Shown here in pieces: positions 31,484 through 40,103 of a DNA stretch of 64,000 nt. Location of the stretch: contig NZ_RHNZ01000007.1 of assembly GCF_003946395.1 (NCBI RefSeq), positions 62,001 to 126,000 of the forward strand, given 5' to 3'. Within the stretch, counting starts at the first letter, position 1; each line of letters begins with the position of its first letter. The notes under the pieces are model-generated. The model did no database searches. It was not told where the DNA came from and was given only the letters and a program-made list of their open reading frames with translations. Made by a program: the position numbers and the translations under genes. This DNA comes from Levilactobacillus fuyuanensis. GTDB taxonomy: Bacteria; Bacillota; Bacilli; Lactobacillales; Lactobacillaceae.

Positions 31484-34210
31484 ATGGAGCAACATCACAA
31501 CACCTTGGCGCAGTTAAGAGCTAGCCGTTGGGTGTATTTGGGGGCATTTTTAATTCCGCTGGTCATCACGTGTGTGGTCTTCTGGCAACTGAAGATTACG
31601 CCATTTGGCAAGCATAGTCTGTTGTTTAGCGACACGGGCGCACAGTACGTTCCAATCCTGGAGTATCTGCGCTCGACCGTGACGCACGGGCAGTTCCACC
31701 TATTTTCATTTGCTTTGGGGACGGGTAGTAGCATGGTACCATTACTGACCTACTACGTGATTAGCCCGTTTAATCTTTTGATTCTTCTCTTTCCAGCGGC
31801 ACAGTTACCGACTGCGATTGCTTGGATCGTCATCTTAAAAATTGGTACGATTGGCTTGACCATGGCGATTTTCCTGCGCCACGCATTCCTGCGTAGTGGT
31901 TGGTCACTCCTGCTGTTCTCAACCGCCTTTAGCCTGTGTGGCTTTGTGGCCATGTATTTCTACGACATCATGTGGTTAGACGCCCTGATTTGGCTACCAA
32001 TTGTGGCTTTAGGGCTCCACCGAATTGTCAGTTCGCACCATTTTGGCCTCTATACTGCGAGCCTAACGCTGACCATTCTGTCCAATTATTACCTGGGCTA
32101 CATGACCTGCCTGTTTTCACTGATGTACTTCATCTACTTGACGGTGGAACACCAACCGGTGCCCACCCCATTCAGGGAAACGTGGCGGATGCACTGGCCG
32201 GCGATTCGACAGTTTATCTTTGGCTCGCTACTGGCCGGCATGATGTCAATGATTGTCCTGATTCCAACGGCCTTGGGTATGTTACAAACGGGGAAGAGCA
32301 ATTTCTTCGTGGATAACTACCTACCTACACCGCTGTTTGGACCAGAAGTGCTCGCCCAGTTCGGGATGGGGACGACTGATTTCACGTCACATCTCTACCA
32401 CGCACCGAGCCTATTTATGGGGACACTGATGTTTCTCCTACTGATTGTCTACTTCGTGTCACCGAAGATCAAGGCGGTCGAAAAGACACGGACGATGTGG
32501 TTACTGATTGCGATGGGCTTGAGCCTGTTCCTGACAGTGTTCAACACCATCTGGCACATGATGCAACAACCAGCCGGTTTTCCGTTCCGAAACGTCTACT
32601 TTTTCACCTTCTTAGCCATCGTCACGGCATATCGGGCCTGGCAAACGCATCCCGACCAAACCATGAACGATCCGCAGAAGATTCTCGCCCTGTTGTGGGG
32701 TGCCGGACTGTTGACGATTGGTTTCGTCTCAGCACAATTTCTCCCCAAACTGTGGGAGAAACTTTCGCCAAGCTACAACAACGATCTCTACCTCAACAGT
32801 CAGCCCAATTTCCACTTACTGTGGTTGGCGTTAGGTCTGTTGTTACTCAACACCATGCTGATATTTGTGACCGAGTGGCGACCGATTCGAATCGGCCTGC
32901 TGGGCCTGATCATCTCCTGTGAGCTGGGTGGAAACTTCTTCATTGCCACACACGGGATGGACTTCGGGTCCGAGACCAAGTTCGAGAAATATTTCAAAAA
33001 AGATTCTGCCATTCTCAATAAAATCGATGCCTCTTCGACCAAATTCAACCTACACCGGGTCGACTACCTGCATTCGACCATTGGCAATGCCTACACTGGA
33101 CAATATAACCACTACAACGATCCACTGATGTTCGACTACGCCGGGCTAAGTTCCTACTCGTCTACGCTGGATGAACAGTCGCGGGTCTTCCAACACGATC
33201 TGGGCTACTTCAGCCCTAATGTGCGCCGGATCAGTGCGCAGGGTTACACGCACCTGACGGATACGTTGTTTAGCGTGAAGTACCGGTTGAATGCCGATAA
33301 CAAGCATCCTGTGACCCGCTTGAATTCATACGCCGGTCTCGGATTTGCCGTACCAAGCAAACTAGCCGACGTGCAGCTTCGCGACCAGACGGCGCTGTTC
33401 AATCAGCAGATGATTCTCGATGCCTTGGGTGCACAGCCGAACACGTTCGCTCGTACAACGGTCATGGATATTTCCACCCACAAGGCTACGGCTAAGGAAG
33501 TAGCCAGAGCCGCGGCAAAACGTAATCGTCATCAGGGGCCACGGTACGTGCAGACGTTTAAGCTCCGAGTTAACGCGACCGGACTTTTGCACGCTTACTC
33601 GCCATCGGCCAACGTCATCTACTCCAGCCTGTTGGTCAACGGCAAGAAAGCTAAACCGCTGATTAATGCCGATGGCACGCGCTACGTCTTCAAGCTGGGA
33701 CAACATACGAAAGGTGAAATCGTGACGGTCAGCTACATTACGTCGCGTCCACAGGCTGGTTACGATAACGAATTCGTTTCGTTAGACCAGGCTAAGTACG
33801 TCAAGCTGGCGCAAAGTCTGAAGCAACAACGCTTCAAGCTGGATCGCAAAAGTGGTGTCACCTGGTTATCGGGACACGTCACGGGGTCGACGCAACGGCG
33901 CTTGCTCTACGTGTCGATTCCCGATACGCCGGGGTGGCACGCCACCGTCAATGGCAAACCGGTCAAGATTCGTTCAGCCATGCATGCCCAGTCAATCATC
34001 CCCGTGGTTAAGAACTACCGCGGTATGATTGGTGTTCCGATCCACGTGGGTAAGAATCACGTGATTCTGAAGTACACCACGCCCGGGCTGACGGCTGGCA
34101 CCCTGCTAAGTGCCTTGGGAGCTGCCATCTTCGTCTTCCTGCTGATTGCCGGGGAATGGTTACGACCATTACGACGGCGCAGGGCACAGCGTGAAACAGA
34201 CCGCATCTAA
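31484..34210 (+). CDS. YfhO-family membrane protein
   Basis: 908 residues from ATG 31484 (MEQHHNTLAQLRASRWVYLG), five bases after GGAGGGG. About 12 membrane helices fill residues 20-500, with FSDTGAQYVPILEYLRSTV after the first, as in YfhO proteins; an extracellular region of about 370 residues follows and a last membrane helix precedes RPLRRRRAQRE. The family is related to GT-C glycosyltransferases and takes part in decorating teichoic or lipoteichoic acids in other Firmicutes; the role here is inferred. Single gene with terminator. Confidence 0.88.
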   Translation: MEQHHNTLAQLRASRWVYLGAFLIPLVITCVVFWQLKITPFGKHSLLFSDTGAQYVPILEYLRSTVTHGQFHLFSFALGTGSSMVPLLTYYVISPFNLLILLFPAAQLPTAIAWIVILKIGTIGLTMAIFLRHAFLRSGWSLLLFSTAFSLCGFVAMYFYDIMWLDALIWLPIVALGLHRIVSSHHFGLYTASLTLTILSNYYLGYMTCLFSLMYFIYLTVEHQPVPTPFRETWRMHWPAIRQFIFGSLLAGMMSMIVLIPTALGMLQTGKSNFFVDNYLPTPLFGPEVLAQFGMGTTDFTSHLYHAPSLFMGTLMFLLLIVYFVSPKIKAVEKTRTMWLLIAMGLSLFLTVFNTIWHMMQQPAGFPFRNVYFFTFLAIVTAYRAWQTHPDQTMNDPQKILALLWGAGLLTIGFVSAQFLPKLWEKLSPSYNNDLYLNSQPNFHLLWLALGLLLLNTMLIFVTEWRPIRIGLLGLIISCELGGNFFIATHGMDFGSETKFEKYFKKDSAILNKIDASSTKFNLHRVDYLHSTIGNAYTGQYNHYNDPLMFDYAGLSSYSSTLDEQSRVFQHDLGYFSPNVRRISAQGYTHLTDTLFSVKYRLNADNKHPVTRLNSYAGLGFAVPSKLADVQLRDQTALFNQQMILDALGAQPNTFARTTVMDISTHKATAKEVARAAAKRNRHQGPRYVQTFKLRVNATGLLHAYSPSANVIYSSLLVNGKKAKPLINADGTRYVFKLGQHTKGEIVTVSYITSRPQAGYDNEFVSLDQAKYVKLAQSLKQQRFKLDRKSGVTWLSGHVTGSTQRRLLYVSIPDTPGWHATVNGKPVKIRSAMHAQSIIPVVKNYRGMIGVPIHVGKNHVILKYTTPGLTAGTLLSALGAAIFVFLLIAGEWLRPLRRRRAQRETDRI

Positions 34211-34226
34211 CTTTAGATTTTGCCAG

Positions 34227-34260
34227 AGGGTCAGCTCAAATTGAGTTGACCTTCTTTTTT
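34227..34260 (+). terminator. Rho-independent terminator after the YfhO gene
   Basis: GGTCA-G-CTCAA pairs with TTGAG-T-TGACC, then TTCTTTTTT. Confidence 0.9.
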
Positions 34261-34279
34261 GCCCTCCACTTATTACTAA

Positions 34280-34346
34280 TTATTACTAATGTAATTTTCG
34301 GGAAATTTGTCTCATCTTTTTGTAAAAAATCGTTTTAACCATGAAT
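34280..34346 (+). repeat. Intergenic repeat R, copy 1
   Basis: Reads TTACTAATGTAATTTTC, then GTCTCATCTTTTTG and a TTTTAACCATGAAT tail. It aligns with 40738-40816 and 1051-1106 on the minus strand, including GTCTCATCTTTT and TTTTAACC. It lies just after a terminator, as copy 2 lies just after a gene end. Confidence 0.6.
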
Positions 34347-34367
34347 CTATTATTCACTATAACCATC

Positions 34368-34397
34368 AAAAAAAGGACGACCACAATGCGGTCGCCC
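34368..34397 (-). terminator. Rho-independent terminator after the antiporter
   Basis: Minus strand GGGCGACC pairs with GGTCGTCC (one wobble) followed by seven T residues. Confidence 0.9.
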
Positions 34398-34422
34398 CTG
34401 ATATCTATCTAACTTTTCTACC

Positions 34423-35619
34423 CTATTCTGACGGTCGTACCTTAGAACGATCAACCTCACCGCGATGGGCTCGGTTCATCGTGACCCGTAACAAGAACGG
34501 CGCAACCAGCGTCGCAATGATGATTGCTGCCACAATAGCCGAGTACCGTACCGGTGACATCAGCTTTGCCGTAAACCCAATCTGAGCAATGATCAAGGCC
34601 ATTTCACCCCGCGAGACCATCCCGGCACCGACCGCCGTGGAACTATCTAGCGAAAAGCCGGCCATCTTGGCACCGGCTCCGGCACCAACCAACTTGGTCA
34701 GGACGGCCACCACGGTCAGCACCGCGATGAATCCGATCTGCTTGCCCAGGCCGTTGAAGTCCATGTTCAGACCGATGCTGACGAAGAATACGGGGATAAA
34801 TAACGCATAACCGATGGGCTCGATGTGCCGATCGACAGTGGATTTCGCACTGGTTTGTGAGATCGCGATCCCGGCAAAGAATGCCCCAACCACATCGCTC
34901 AGGCCAACTAATTCAGCCACGTAAGCCATCCCGAAACACAGGATGATGGCCATCAGCGTCTGCCCCATCGGAATCATCAGGCGGTCACCGATTTTTGCCA
35001 TGTACGGTGCGACCCAACGGACTACGAAGTAGATGGCAGCAAAGTAAACGACCTCCTCAATCGTCGTCAGCAGTAAACTCCCGGAAGCCGCAGCGGTATC
35101 GCCCACGGCAGTCCCGGTGGTAGAGACCAGCACACTCAAAATGATGACGGCCAGCACATCATCGACGACAGCGGCCCCCAGGATTGTGGTGCCTTCCCGG
35201 CTATTCAGCGCGTTCATTTCCTTCAAAACTTCTACGGAAATTGACACGGAGGTAGCCGCGAAGATCACACTGATGAAAAGGCTCTCCGTGGTACCGAGGT
35301 GGTACAGTATCCCCACTAGATACGTCCCAATTACTGGAATCAGGACCCCCATCAACGCCACGAGCACACTGGGCTTCAGGTAACGTTTCAGGAGCTTTAG
35401 ATCACTCTCCAATCCCGCAATAAACATCAGAATAATGACACCCAGTTCGGCGTAGCTCTCCAGAACGTGCGTCAAACTGATCCAACCTAACATGGCCGGG
35501 CCAATGATGACCCCCACCAAGAGTTGCCCGATGACGGCTGGGATTCCGATGCGCGTACTGTAATGGCCGACAATCGTTGTTGCTAATAAAATTAACGTTA
35601 AGTTTCTTAAGAGTTCCAC
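34423..35619 (-). CDS. CPA2-type Na+/H+ (cation:proton) antiporter, NapA-like
   Basis: 398 residues from a GTG at 35619 (VELLRNLTLILLATT), six bases after AAAGGAGG; the longer frame upstream has no ribosome site. Twelve or so membrane helices. Conserved motifs: GIPAVIGQLLVGVIIGPAML, the paired acidic residues AAVVDDVLAVI near residue 157, and SRGEMALIIAQIG near the end. The lack of a TrkA-N domain separates it from KefB/C. It exchanges cytosolic Na+ or another cation for protons. A promoter and a hairpin with U tract lie in its roughly 190-base leader. Confidence 0.9.
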   Translation of the reverse strand: MELLRNLTLILLATTIVGHYSTRIGIPAVIGQLLVGVIIGPAMLGWISLTHVLESYAELGVIILMFIAGLESDLKLLKRYLKPSVLVALMGVLIPVIGTYLVGILYHLGTTESLFISVIFAATSVSISVEVLKEMNALNSREGTTILGAAVVDDVLAVIILSVLVSTTGTAVGDTAAASGSLLLTTIEEVVYFAAIYFVVRWVAPYMAKIGDRLMIPMGQTLMAIILCFGMAYVAELVGLSDVVGAFFAGIAISQTSAKSTVDRHIEPIGYALFIPVFFVSIGLNMDFNGLGKQIGFIAVLTVVAVLTKLVGAGAGAKMAGFSLDSSTAVGAGMVSRGEMALIIAQIGFTAKLMSPVRYSAIVAAIIIATLVAPFLLRVTMNRAHRGEVDRSKVRPSE

Positions 35620-35719
35620 GAGTAGCCTCCTTTGTTTGACAAATCTATTAAAATTCCTATATGGTTGGTTTTGTCTGTCGATCTGGTCCCCCAATAGCTG
35701 ACCATTTTACCCCAAGCAG

Positions 35720-35788
35720 CTAAAAAGCGACCGCTTCAAAACGGCCCTCCCAACCCAAGGAGAACACTATTCTTGAAAGCAGTCGCTT
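35720..35788 (-). promoter_or_regulatory. Candidate transcription attenuator in the antiporter leader
   Basis: Minus strand: AAGCGAC-T-GCTTTCAA (35788-35773) pairs with TTGAAGC-G-GTCGCTT (35739-35725) across a loop of about 33 bases, followed by TTTTT. It lies between a good promoter and the antiporter start, so it should stop transcription unless relieved. No known riboswitch core was recognised. Confidence 0.55.
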
Positions 35789-35815
35789 CAACCATCTTTA
35801 ATTTAATTAGTTTAT

Positions 35816-35844
35816 ATTATACAGAAGAACGGGGTCCACCGCAA
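35816..35844 (-). promoter_or_regulatory. Promoter of the antiporter gene
   Basis: Minus strand TTGCGG (35844-35839), 17 bases, TATAAT (35821-35816). The transcript would start about 190 bases before the GTG. The remaining sequence to 35988 holds the leader of the divergent small gene. Confidence 0.75.
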
Positions 35845-35988
35845 CCCAACCGCACCAGGCCGGATACTTCAGCCCCACAACTAACGCGTTACACCAAAAT
35901 CATCAAATTCCGTCTACACCAACAAAATTTATAGCTACCCGCAACCCCCGAATCGTGTTAAACTAATAACGATTGTGAGGTGACGCGT

Positions 35989-36192
35989 GTGAAGTGGTTA
36001 GAATCTAACTTAGTCGTGATTTTTTGGGCGGTTATCTTTGGTGAGGTCATTGGCTACATCGTTGGTGCCTTGAAACAAGTAACTTACGACCCAATGACTA
36101 TTGGCATTACTATGGCAGTTGTTGCTGTCGTCGCCGTCAATGGGATCATGTTACTCGGTCGTAGCGACGTCAAGTCTTCTGAAGGTAAATAA
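35989..36192 (+). CDS. Small DUF2929-like membrane protein
   Basis: 67 residues from GTG 35989 (VKWLESNLVVIFWAVIFGEV), eight bases after GAGG; a GTG three codons earlier overlaps the ribosome site. Two membrane helices (about 8-30 and 40-62) around GYIVGALKQVTYDPM. The pattern resembles DUF2929, small membrane proteins of unknown role. It is followed by RNA element B. Confidence 0.65.
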   Translation: MKWLESNLVVIFWAVIFGEVIGYIVGALKQVTYDPMTIGITMAVVAVVAVNGIMLLGRSDVKSSEGK

Positions 36193-36225
36193 GCGTTCAC
36201 AATAAGCATGACCGAAACCTTTTGC

Positions 36226-36403
36226 AGAGAGTGAAGCAAGCCGCTTAGACTCTGAGCATTAGGGAAATAAGGAGCTTCTGTTCGGCTATGCCGGGCAGGA
36301 GTTCCTTATTTTGCTAAGCGGAGGAGTCTGGCTTGCGGAACTCGTTTCAGAGGCCGCATATTTCCCAAGTATTTCGGCGAGAGAAAGTCTAACGCTCTAA
36401 GCC
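36226..36403 (+). ncRNA. Structured intergenic RNA element, copy B
   Basis: Homologue of 22369-22541. Stems: AGAG near 36226 with CTCT near the end; GCAAGCC (36236-36242) with GGCTTGC (36330-36336); GACTC (36248-36252) with GAGTC (36324-36328); AAATAAGGA with TCCTTATTT; and a nine-base apical hairpin CTGTTCGGC/GCCGGGCAG. The second stem and the whole inner arm differ from copy A in sequence but keep pairing. It follows a small plus-strand gene, as copy A does. Confidence 0.6.
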
Positions 36404-36459
36404 AATTAAGTCACTAACAACTCACCACCTATTTCTTTAAAACAATATTCAAATAAAAC

Positions 36460-36508
36460 AAAACAGGACGCTACCTAACAGAAATCACTTTCCGCCAGGT
36501 AGCGTCCT
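36460..36508 (-). terminator. Rho-independent terminator after the alarmone synthetase
   Basis: AGGACGCTACCT (36465-36476) and AGGTAGCGTCCT (36497-36508) form a perfect 12-base stem; minus-strand output ends GTTTTGTTTT. Confidence 0.9.
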
Positions 36509-36536
36509 TTCCAATTACTTACTAATCATGAACTGC

Positions 36537-37202
36537 CTACAACTGTCCGTCCTCGGCCCGAATCTCATTCTTAATTTCATTCATATCTTGATCCAGTTGA
36601 TGCACCAATTTGGCCTTGGCAATCAGCTCTTTACGAAGCTCCGCCTGGTGCTGGACGTTTTTCTTATAACTCAATTCATGTTCTAGGGACGCCCAGAAGT
36701 TCATGGCAATCGTTCTGATCTGAACTTCCACTTTCACCGGTTCGACCCCGGCATCCAAATATACGGGTACCGACAGGATTAAATGCAGGCTACGATAACC
36801 ATTAGCCTTAGGATGCGTGATATAATCCTTGCGCCGCAGGATCTGGATGTCCGGCTGCTTCTCCAACCGACTTTCCATTGCGAGAATATCATCCTCGAAA
36901 CGGACGATGATTCGGATACCAGCGATATCGTGCATCTCACCTGGGAGTTTCTCTAAGTCAAAATCAAAATGCTTACGCTGCACCTTTTCCAAAATACTTT
37001 CCGGCGACTTGATTCGCGACTGCAGGCTATCAACCAGTGTGTGTCCGTGTAAAATCTGATACTCCTGGTCAAGATACTCAATCTTTGTTCGTACCACTTT
37101 CACGGCGCTATTGTAATCCAGCATCAACCGCCGAAAGTTATCGACCGCTGCCAGCGACGTCGGATCATTGGGAAACTGCGTAGGTAAATTCTCGTTAGCC
37201 AT
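36537..37202 (-). CDS. relQ: Small alarmone synthetase (GTP pyrophosphokinase), RelQ-like
   Basis: 221 residues, the usual length of stand-alone synthetases without HD hydrolase or regulatory domains. ATG 37202 after GGAAGGA. Synthetase motifs: EYQILHGHTLVDSLQSRIKSPESI region, IAGIRIIVRFEDD, DYITHPKANGYRSLHL, VEVQIRTIAMNFWASLEHEL. It transfers pyrophosphate from ATP to GTP/GDP to make (p)ppGpp. It begins 16 bases after the stop of the MFS gene, so the two are cotranscribed. Confidence 0.92.
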   Translation of the reverse strand: MANENLPTQFPNDPTSLAAVDNFRRLMLDYNSAVKVVRTKIEYLDQEYQILHGHTLVDSLQSRIKSPESILEKVQRKHFDFDLEKLPGEMHDIAGIRIIVRFEDDILAMESRLEKQPDIQILRRKDYITHPKANGYRSLHLILSVPVYLDAGVEPVKVEVQIRTIAMNFWASLEHELSYKKNVQHQAELRKELIAKAKLVHQLDQDMNEIKNEIRAEDGQL

Positions 37203-37217
37203 GTTAATCCTTCCTAG

Positions 37218-38438
37218 TTACGCGTTTTTTTGCCGAAAATGCCGTACTTCGGGAACGACCCACCATAACAGTAGGAAATTCAGCAATAAGGTGATGGCGG
37301 TGAAAATAAACACGCCATTATAGTTGAAGATATTCGCCACGAGGCCACCAAACAGGGAGCCAAACATACTCCCCGCCGCCTGGAAAGACTGATTCCAGCT
37401 GAAGACGGTCCCTGTCAGTTCTTGCGGCGAATTCTTCGTCAACATCGTTTGGACTGCCGGGAACAATGCCCCGTCAGATACCCCAATCATAAACCGTAAG
37501 ATTCCCAGAAGCCAGATACTTGTGACGAATCCTTGTGGGAAATACATCAGTACTGCAAACACGTAGCCAAAGATCAGCACCCGGCTAGTCCCTCGGCGAT
37601 CACCGTAATCCCCCAGCTTGGGTGCTGCTAGTAGCGTGGAAATCCCAGGCAAAGCGGCAATGATTCCGGCAACCAACGTAATTGGCCCAGTATTATTCAT
37701 CAACTGCTTGACGTACAGACTAATAATTGGCGTGATTGAGTTGTTTCCCATTTGAATGATCATCGTCGATACCAATAACACGAGGATCAGCTTAGGTCGT
37801 TTGACCCTATGTAACCAACTGCCCGATTGTTCCTGTTGATCGCGGGTGATCGGCGTAAAGTGTTCGTGAACCAACGTGGCACTCAGGATAAAGACAATGA
37901 TCAGAAAGATACCGGTCAGGATAAATGTCCAGCGAATGGAGAAAACCTGGGCCAGAATCCCACCGAGCACTGGACCAATCAGGTTGCCACTGACGTATCC
38001 AGTCGTCAGAATGCCTAGTGCACTCCCACTCTTTTCCCGGGGCGTTTCCGCCGCAATCAGTGCGGTTGCGTTGGGAATGTATCCGGCAAAGAAGCCTTGC
38101 AAGAATCTTAACCCGATGAGTTGCCACACATTACTAACAAACCCCATCAAGCCAATCACAATGGCCATCCCAAAGGATGAACGGAGCAACATGATCTTGC
38201 GACCTTTGGTATCGGCCAGCTTACCCCACAACGGCGAAACCAGCGCGATCACGAAGAAGGTCACGGCGTAGGTCACCCCACTGTACATCGTTAACTGACC
38301 CTTGGTAAAGGTTCCCAGGTCATCGACATACAACGATAAAAATGGCATGACTTCACTAAATCCCATGCCCGCAATAAAAGTCCCCAACCATAAAACGGCT
38401 AAGTTTCGCCGCCATTGTTCAGGTTTTCGTGTGTCCAC
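37218..38438 (-). CDS. MFS multidrug-type efflux transporter
   Basis: 406 residues, 12 membrane helices. Start GTG 38438 with AAGAGGCGATGA upstream. Motif A of drug/H+ antiporters is present (GKLADTKGRKIMLL) and a motif C-like LGPVLGG variant (SGNLIGPVLGGILAQ). Similar proteins in lactobacilli are annotated as PmrA/Tet-like drug exporters; the substrate is unknown. It precedes relQ in an operon, a pairing that could link export and stringent control. Confidence 0.85.
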   Translation of the reverse strand: MDTRKPEQWRRNLAVLWLGTFIAGMGFSEVMPFLSLYVDDLGTFTKGQLTMYSGVTYAVTFFVIALVSPLWGKLADTKGRKIMLLRSSFGMAIVIGLMGFVSNVWQLIGLRFLQGFFAGYIPNATALIAAETPREKSGSALGILTTGYVSGNLIGPVLGGILAQVFSIRWTFILTGIFLIIVFILSATLVHEHFTPITRDQQEQSGSWLHRVKRPKLILVLLVSTMIIQMGNNSITPIISLYVKQLMNNTGPITLVAGIIAALPGISTLLAAPKLGDYGDRRGTSRVLIFGYVFAVLMYFPQGFVTSIWLLGILRFMIGVSDGALFPAVQTMLTKNSPQELTGTVFSWNQSFQAAGSMFGSLFGGLVANIFNYNGVFIFTAITLLLNFLLLWWVVPEVRHFRQKNA

Positions 38439-38599
38439 GACGTCATCGCCTCTTAACTTATCTAAAAATGCATTAACTATTAGTGTAGCATAAAACCCGT
38501 TATACCGCCGTTATATTGACCTCCGAAAATTTTTGTAAATTTTTTTAATAAAAAGGTTGGAATTTTGATGGTTTTGTTTCATAATAGGTGACAAGCATG

Positions 38600-38701
38600 T
38601 GACGTAGTTCACTTATAATTTTGTTGATAGTTCTTTCAAACCTCACTTGCCATTAATTTTAGTCAGTTGAGAATCAACAAGAAATACATGACGCAGATCA
38701 C
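38600..38701 (+). promoter_or_regulatory. Promoter region of the alcohol dehydrogenase with a repeated dyad
   Basis: TGACGTAGTTCAC (38600-38612) and TGACGCAGATCAC (38689-38701) are two copies of one motif, each with TGA-N6-TCA symmetry; the first extends to TGTGA-N6-TCACT, like CRP/FNR-family sites. A TATAAT box (38614-38619) lies next to the first. Confidence 0.5.
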
Positions 38702-38724
38702 ACAAATATTTGGAGGTAATACAC

Positions 38725-39483
38725 ATGGCTCATCGTTTAGATGGAAAAGTTGCAATCGTTACTGGTGGTACTCTCGGAATTGGTTTGGCTGTTGCCGACA
38801 AGTTCGTTGAAGAAGGCGGTAAGGTTATGATCACTGGACGTCACAGTGACGTTGGTGAAAAAGCTGCTAAGAGCATTGGTGGCCCAGATGTTATCCAATT
38901 CTTCCAACACGATGCTACTGACGAAGCCGGCTGGTTAGCATTATTCGATGCTACTGAAAAAGCCTTTGGCCCAGTTACGACGATTGTTAACAACGCCGGT
39001 ATGGCCGTTAACAAGAGTGTTGAAAACACGACGACTGAAGAATGGAAGAAGCAATTGGCCGTTAACTTGGACGGTGTCTTCTACGGTACTCGTTTAGGTA
39101 TCCAACGCATGAAGAACAAGAACCTCGGCGCTTCAATCATCAACATTTCTTCTATCGAAGGCCTTGTCGGTGACCCTAACTTAGGTGCCTACAACGCATC
39201 TAAGGGTGCCGTTCGGATCATGTCCAAGTCAGCTGCCGTTGACTGTGCTTTGAAGGACTACGACGTTCGTGTTAACACTGTTCACCCAGGTTACATCAAG
39301 ACGCCATTAGTTGACGATCTTCCTGGTGCTGAAGCAGCTATGTCAGAACGTACGAAGACCCCAATGGGCCACATCGGTGAACCTAACGATATCGCCTGGA
39401 TCTGTGTTTACTTAGCTTCTAACGAATCTAAGTTCGCTACTGGTGCAGAATTCGTTGTTGATGGTGGTTACACCGCTCAATAA
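38725..39483 (+). CDS. radh: R-specific NADP-dependent alcohol dehydrogenase (short-chain dehydrogenase)
   Basis: 252 residues, exactly the length of the L. brevis enzyme, from ATG 38725, eight bases after GGAGG. Rossmann motif TGGTLGIG (13-20), NNAG (89-92), catalytic N114, S142, Y156 and K160 in the NISS and YNASK motifs, and R39 for the NADP phosphate. The C-terminus GGYTAQ with terminal Gln is the magnesium-binding end known from the L. brevis/L. kefiri enzymes. It reduces ketones such as acetophenone-like compounds to (R)-alcohols in vitro; the physiological substrate is uncertain. Codon use is strongly biased, suggesting high expression. Single gene, strong terminator. Confidence 0.93.
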   Translation: MAHRLDGKVAIVTGGTLGIGLAVADKFVEEGGKVMITGRHSDVGEKAAKSIGGPDVIQFFQHDATDEAGWLALFDATEKAFGPVTTIVNNAGMAVNKSVENTTTEEWKKQLAVNLDGVFYGTRLGIQRMKNKNLGASIINISSIEGLVGDPNLGAYNASKGAVRIMSKSAAVDCALKDYDVRVNTVHPGYIKTPLVDDLPGAEAAMSERTKTPMGHIGEPNDIAWICVYLASNESKFATGAEFVVDGGYTAQ

Positions 39484-39543
39484 AGATTAATCTTATTAAA
39501 AATGGAAAAAATTGGGTCAAAATCCCTGCATTCCAGTAATTAA

Positions 39544-39589
39544 AAATTGATCCTAGAAATCGTTTTGTGATTTCTAGGATCAATTTTTT
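39544..39589 (+). terminator. Strong rho-independent terminator after the alcohol dehydrogenase
   Basis: AAATTGATCCTAGAAATC pairs perfectly with GATTTCTAGGATCAATTT, then TTT; bidirectional. Confidence 0.93.
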
Positions 39590-39651
39590 CGTTGTTTCTA
39601 TCTGACTGCCATTTTCCCACATTCCGCTCACGATAAAATAAATTCTAGCAT

Positions 39652-40080
39652 TTACAACTTATTTTCATCCATTTCCAGTAAACTTTTGCGATGGATAATG
39701 GCTTCGATTAAGCGTTTACGCTTTTGATCCATACTCTCTTTTTTTGCAACTTTTCTGAGTTTTCTAGAATAGCTGAAATCTAGTGTTTGAAAAATTTTAT
39801 ACAGATCTTGCAAATCTTTGGATTCTAGCATGTGATTAACATGAGGTGTTTTCAAAATCTGTTGAACTGATTTTTGATATAAGCAAATCGAAATCAGTCT
39901 TAAAAGGACTATGCTACTAACCAATGATGCTAGCCAAACCCAAGCTAGCAATAAGATTGCAACTGCAAACTCTAAGGGCGTTTCATTCATTGATAAGTTA
40001 ATATACCATTCTGCACCGATGATTGCTGTAGGCACGACCGCCATACAACTAGCTAGAATTCGAAATTTAAGATCGTACAA
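39652..40080 (-). CDS. Hypothetical two-helix membrane protein
   Basis: 142 residues from a TTG at 40080 with AGAGGTAAG some 10 bases upstream (the preceding codon is a stop). Two membrane helices (about 5-30 and 36-68), then a basic cytoplasmic tail with RKLRKVAKKESMDQKRKRL. I do not recognise a family. It starts 24 bases after the end of the broken gene at 40104-40615. The region is A/T-richer than its surroundings, which hints at acquisition. Confidence 0.6.
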   Translation of the reverse strand: MYDLKFRILASCMAVVPTAIIGAEWYINLSMNETPLEFAVAILLLAWVWLASLVSSIVLLRLISICLYQKSVQQILKTPHVNHMLESKDLQDLYKIFQTLDFSYSRKLRKVAKKESMDQKRKRLIEAIIHRKSLLEMDENKL

Positions 40081-40103
40081 TTACAAACACTTACCTCTCT
40101 ATT

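Noticed and set aside
36226-36403. Could the repeated RNA be a T-box, SAM or other common riboswitch
   Set aside because: No T-box sequence (TGGNACCGCG-like), no SAM or TPP core, and the neighbours (small membrane protein, S14) do not fit those classes.
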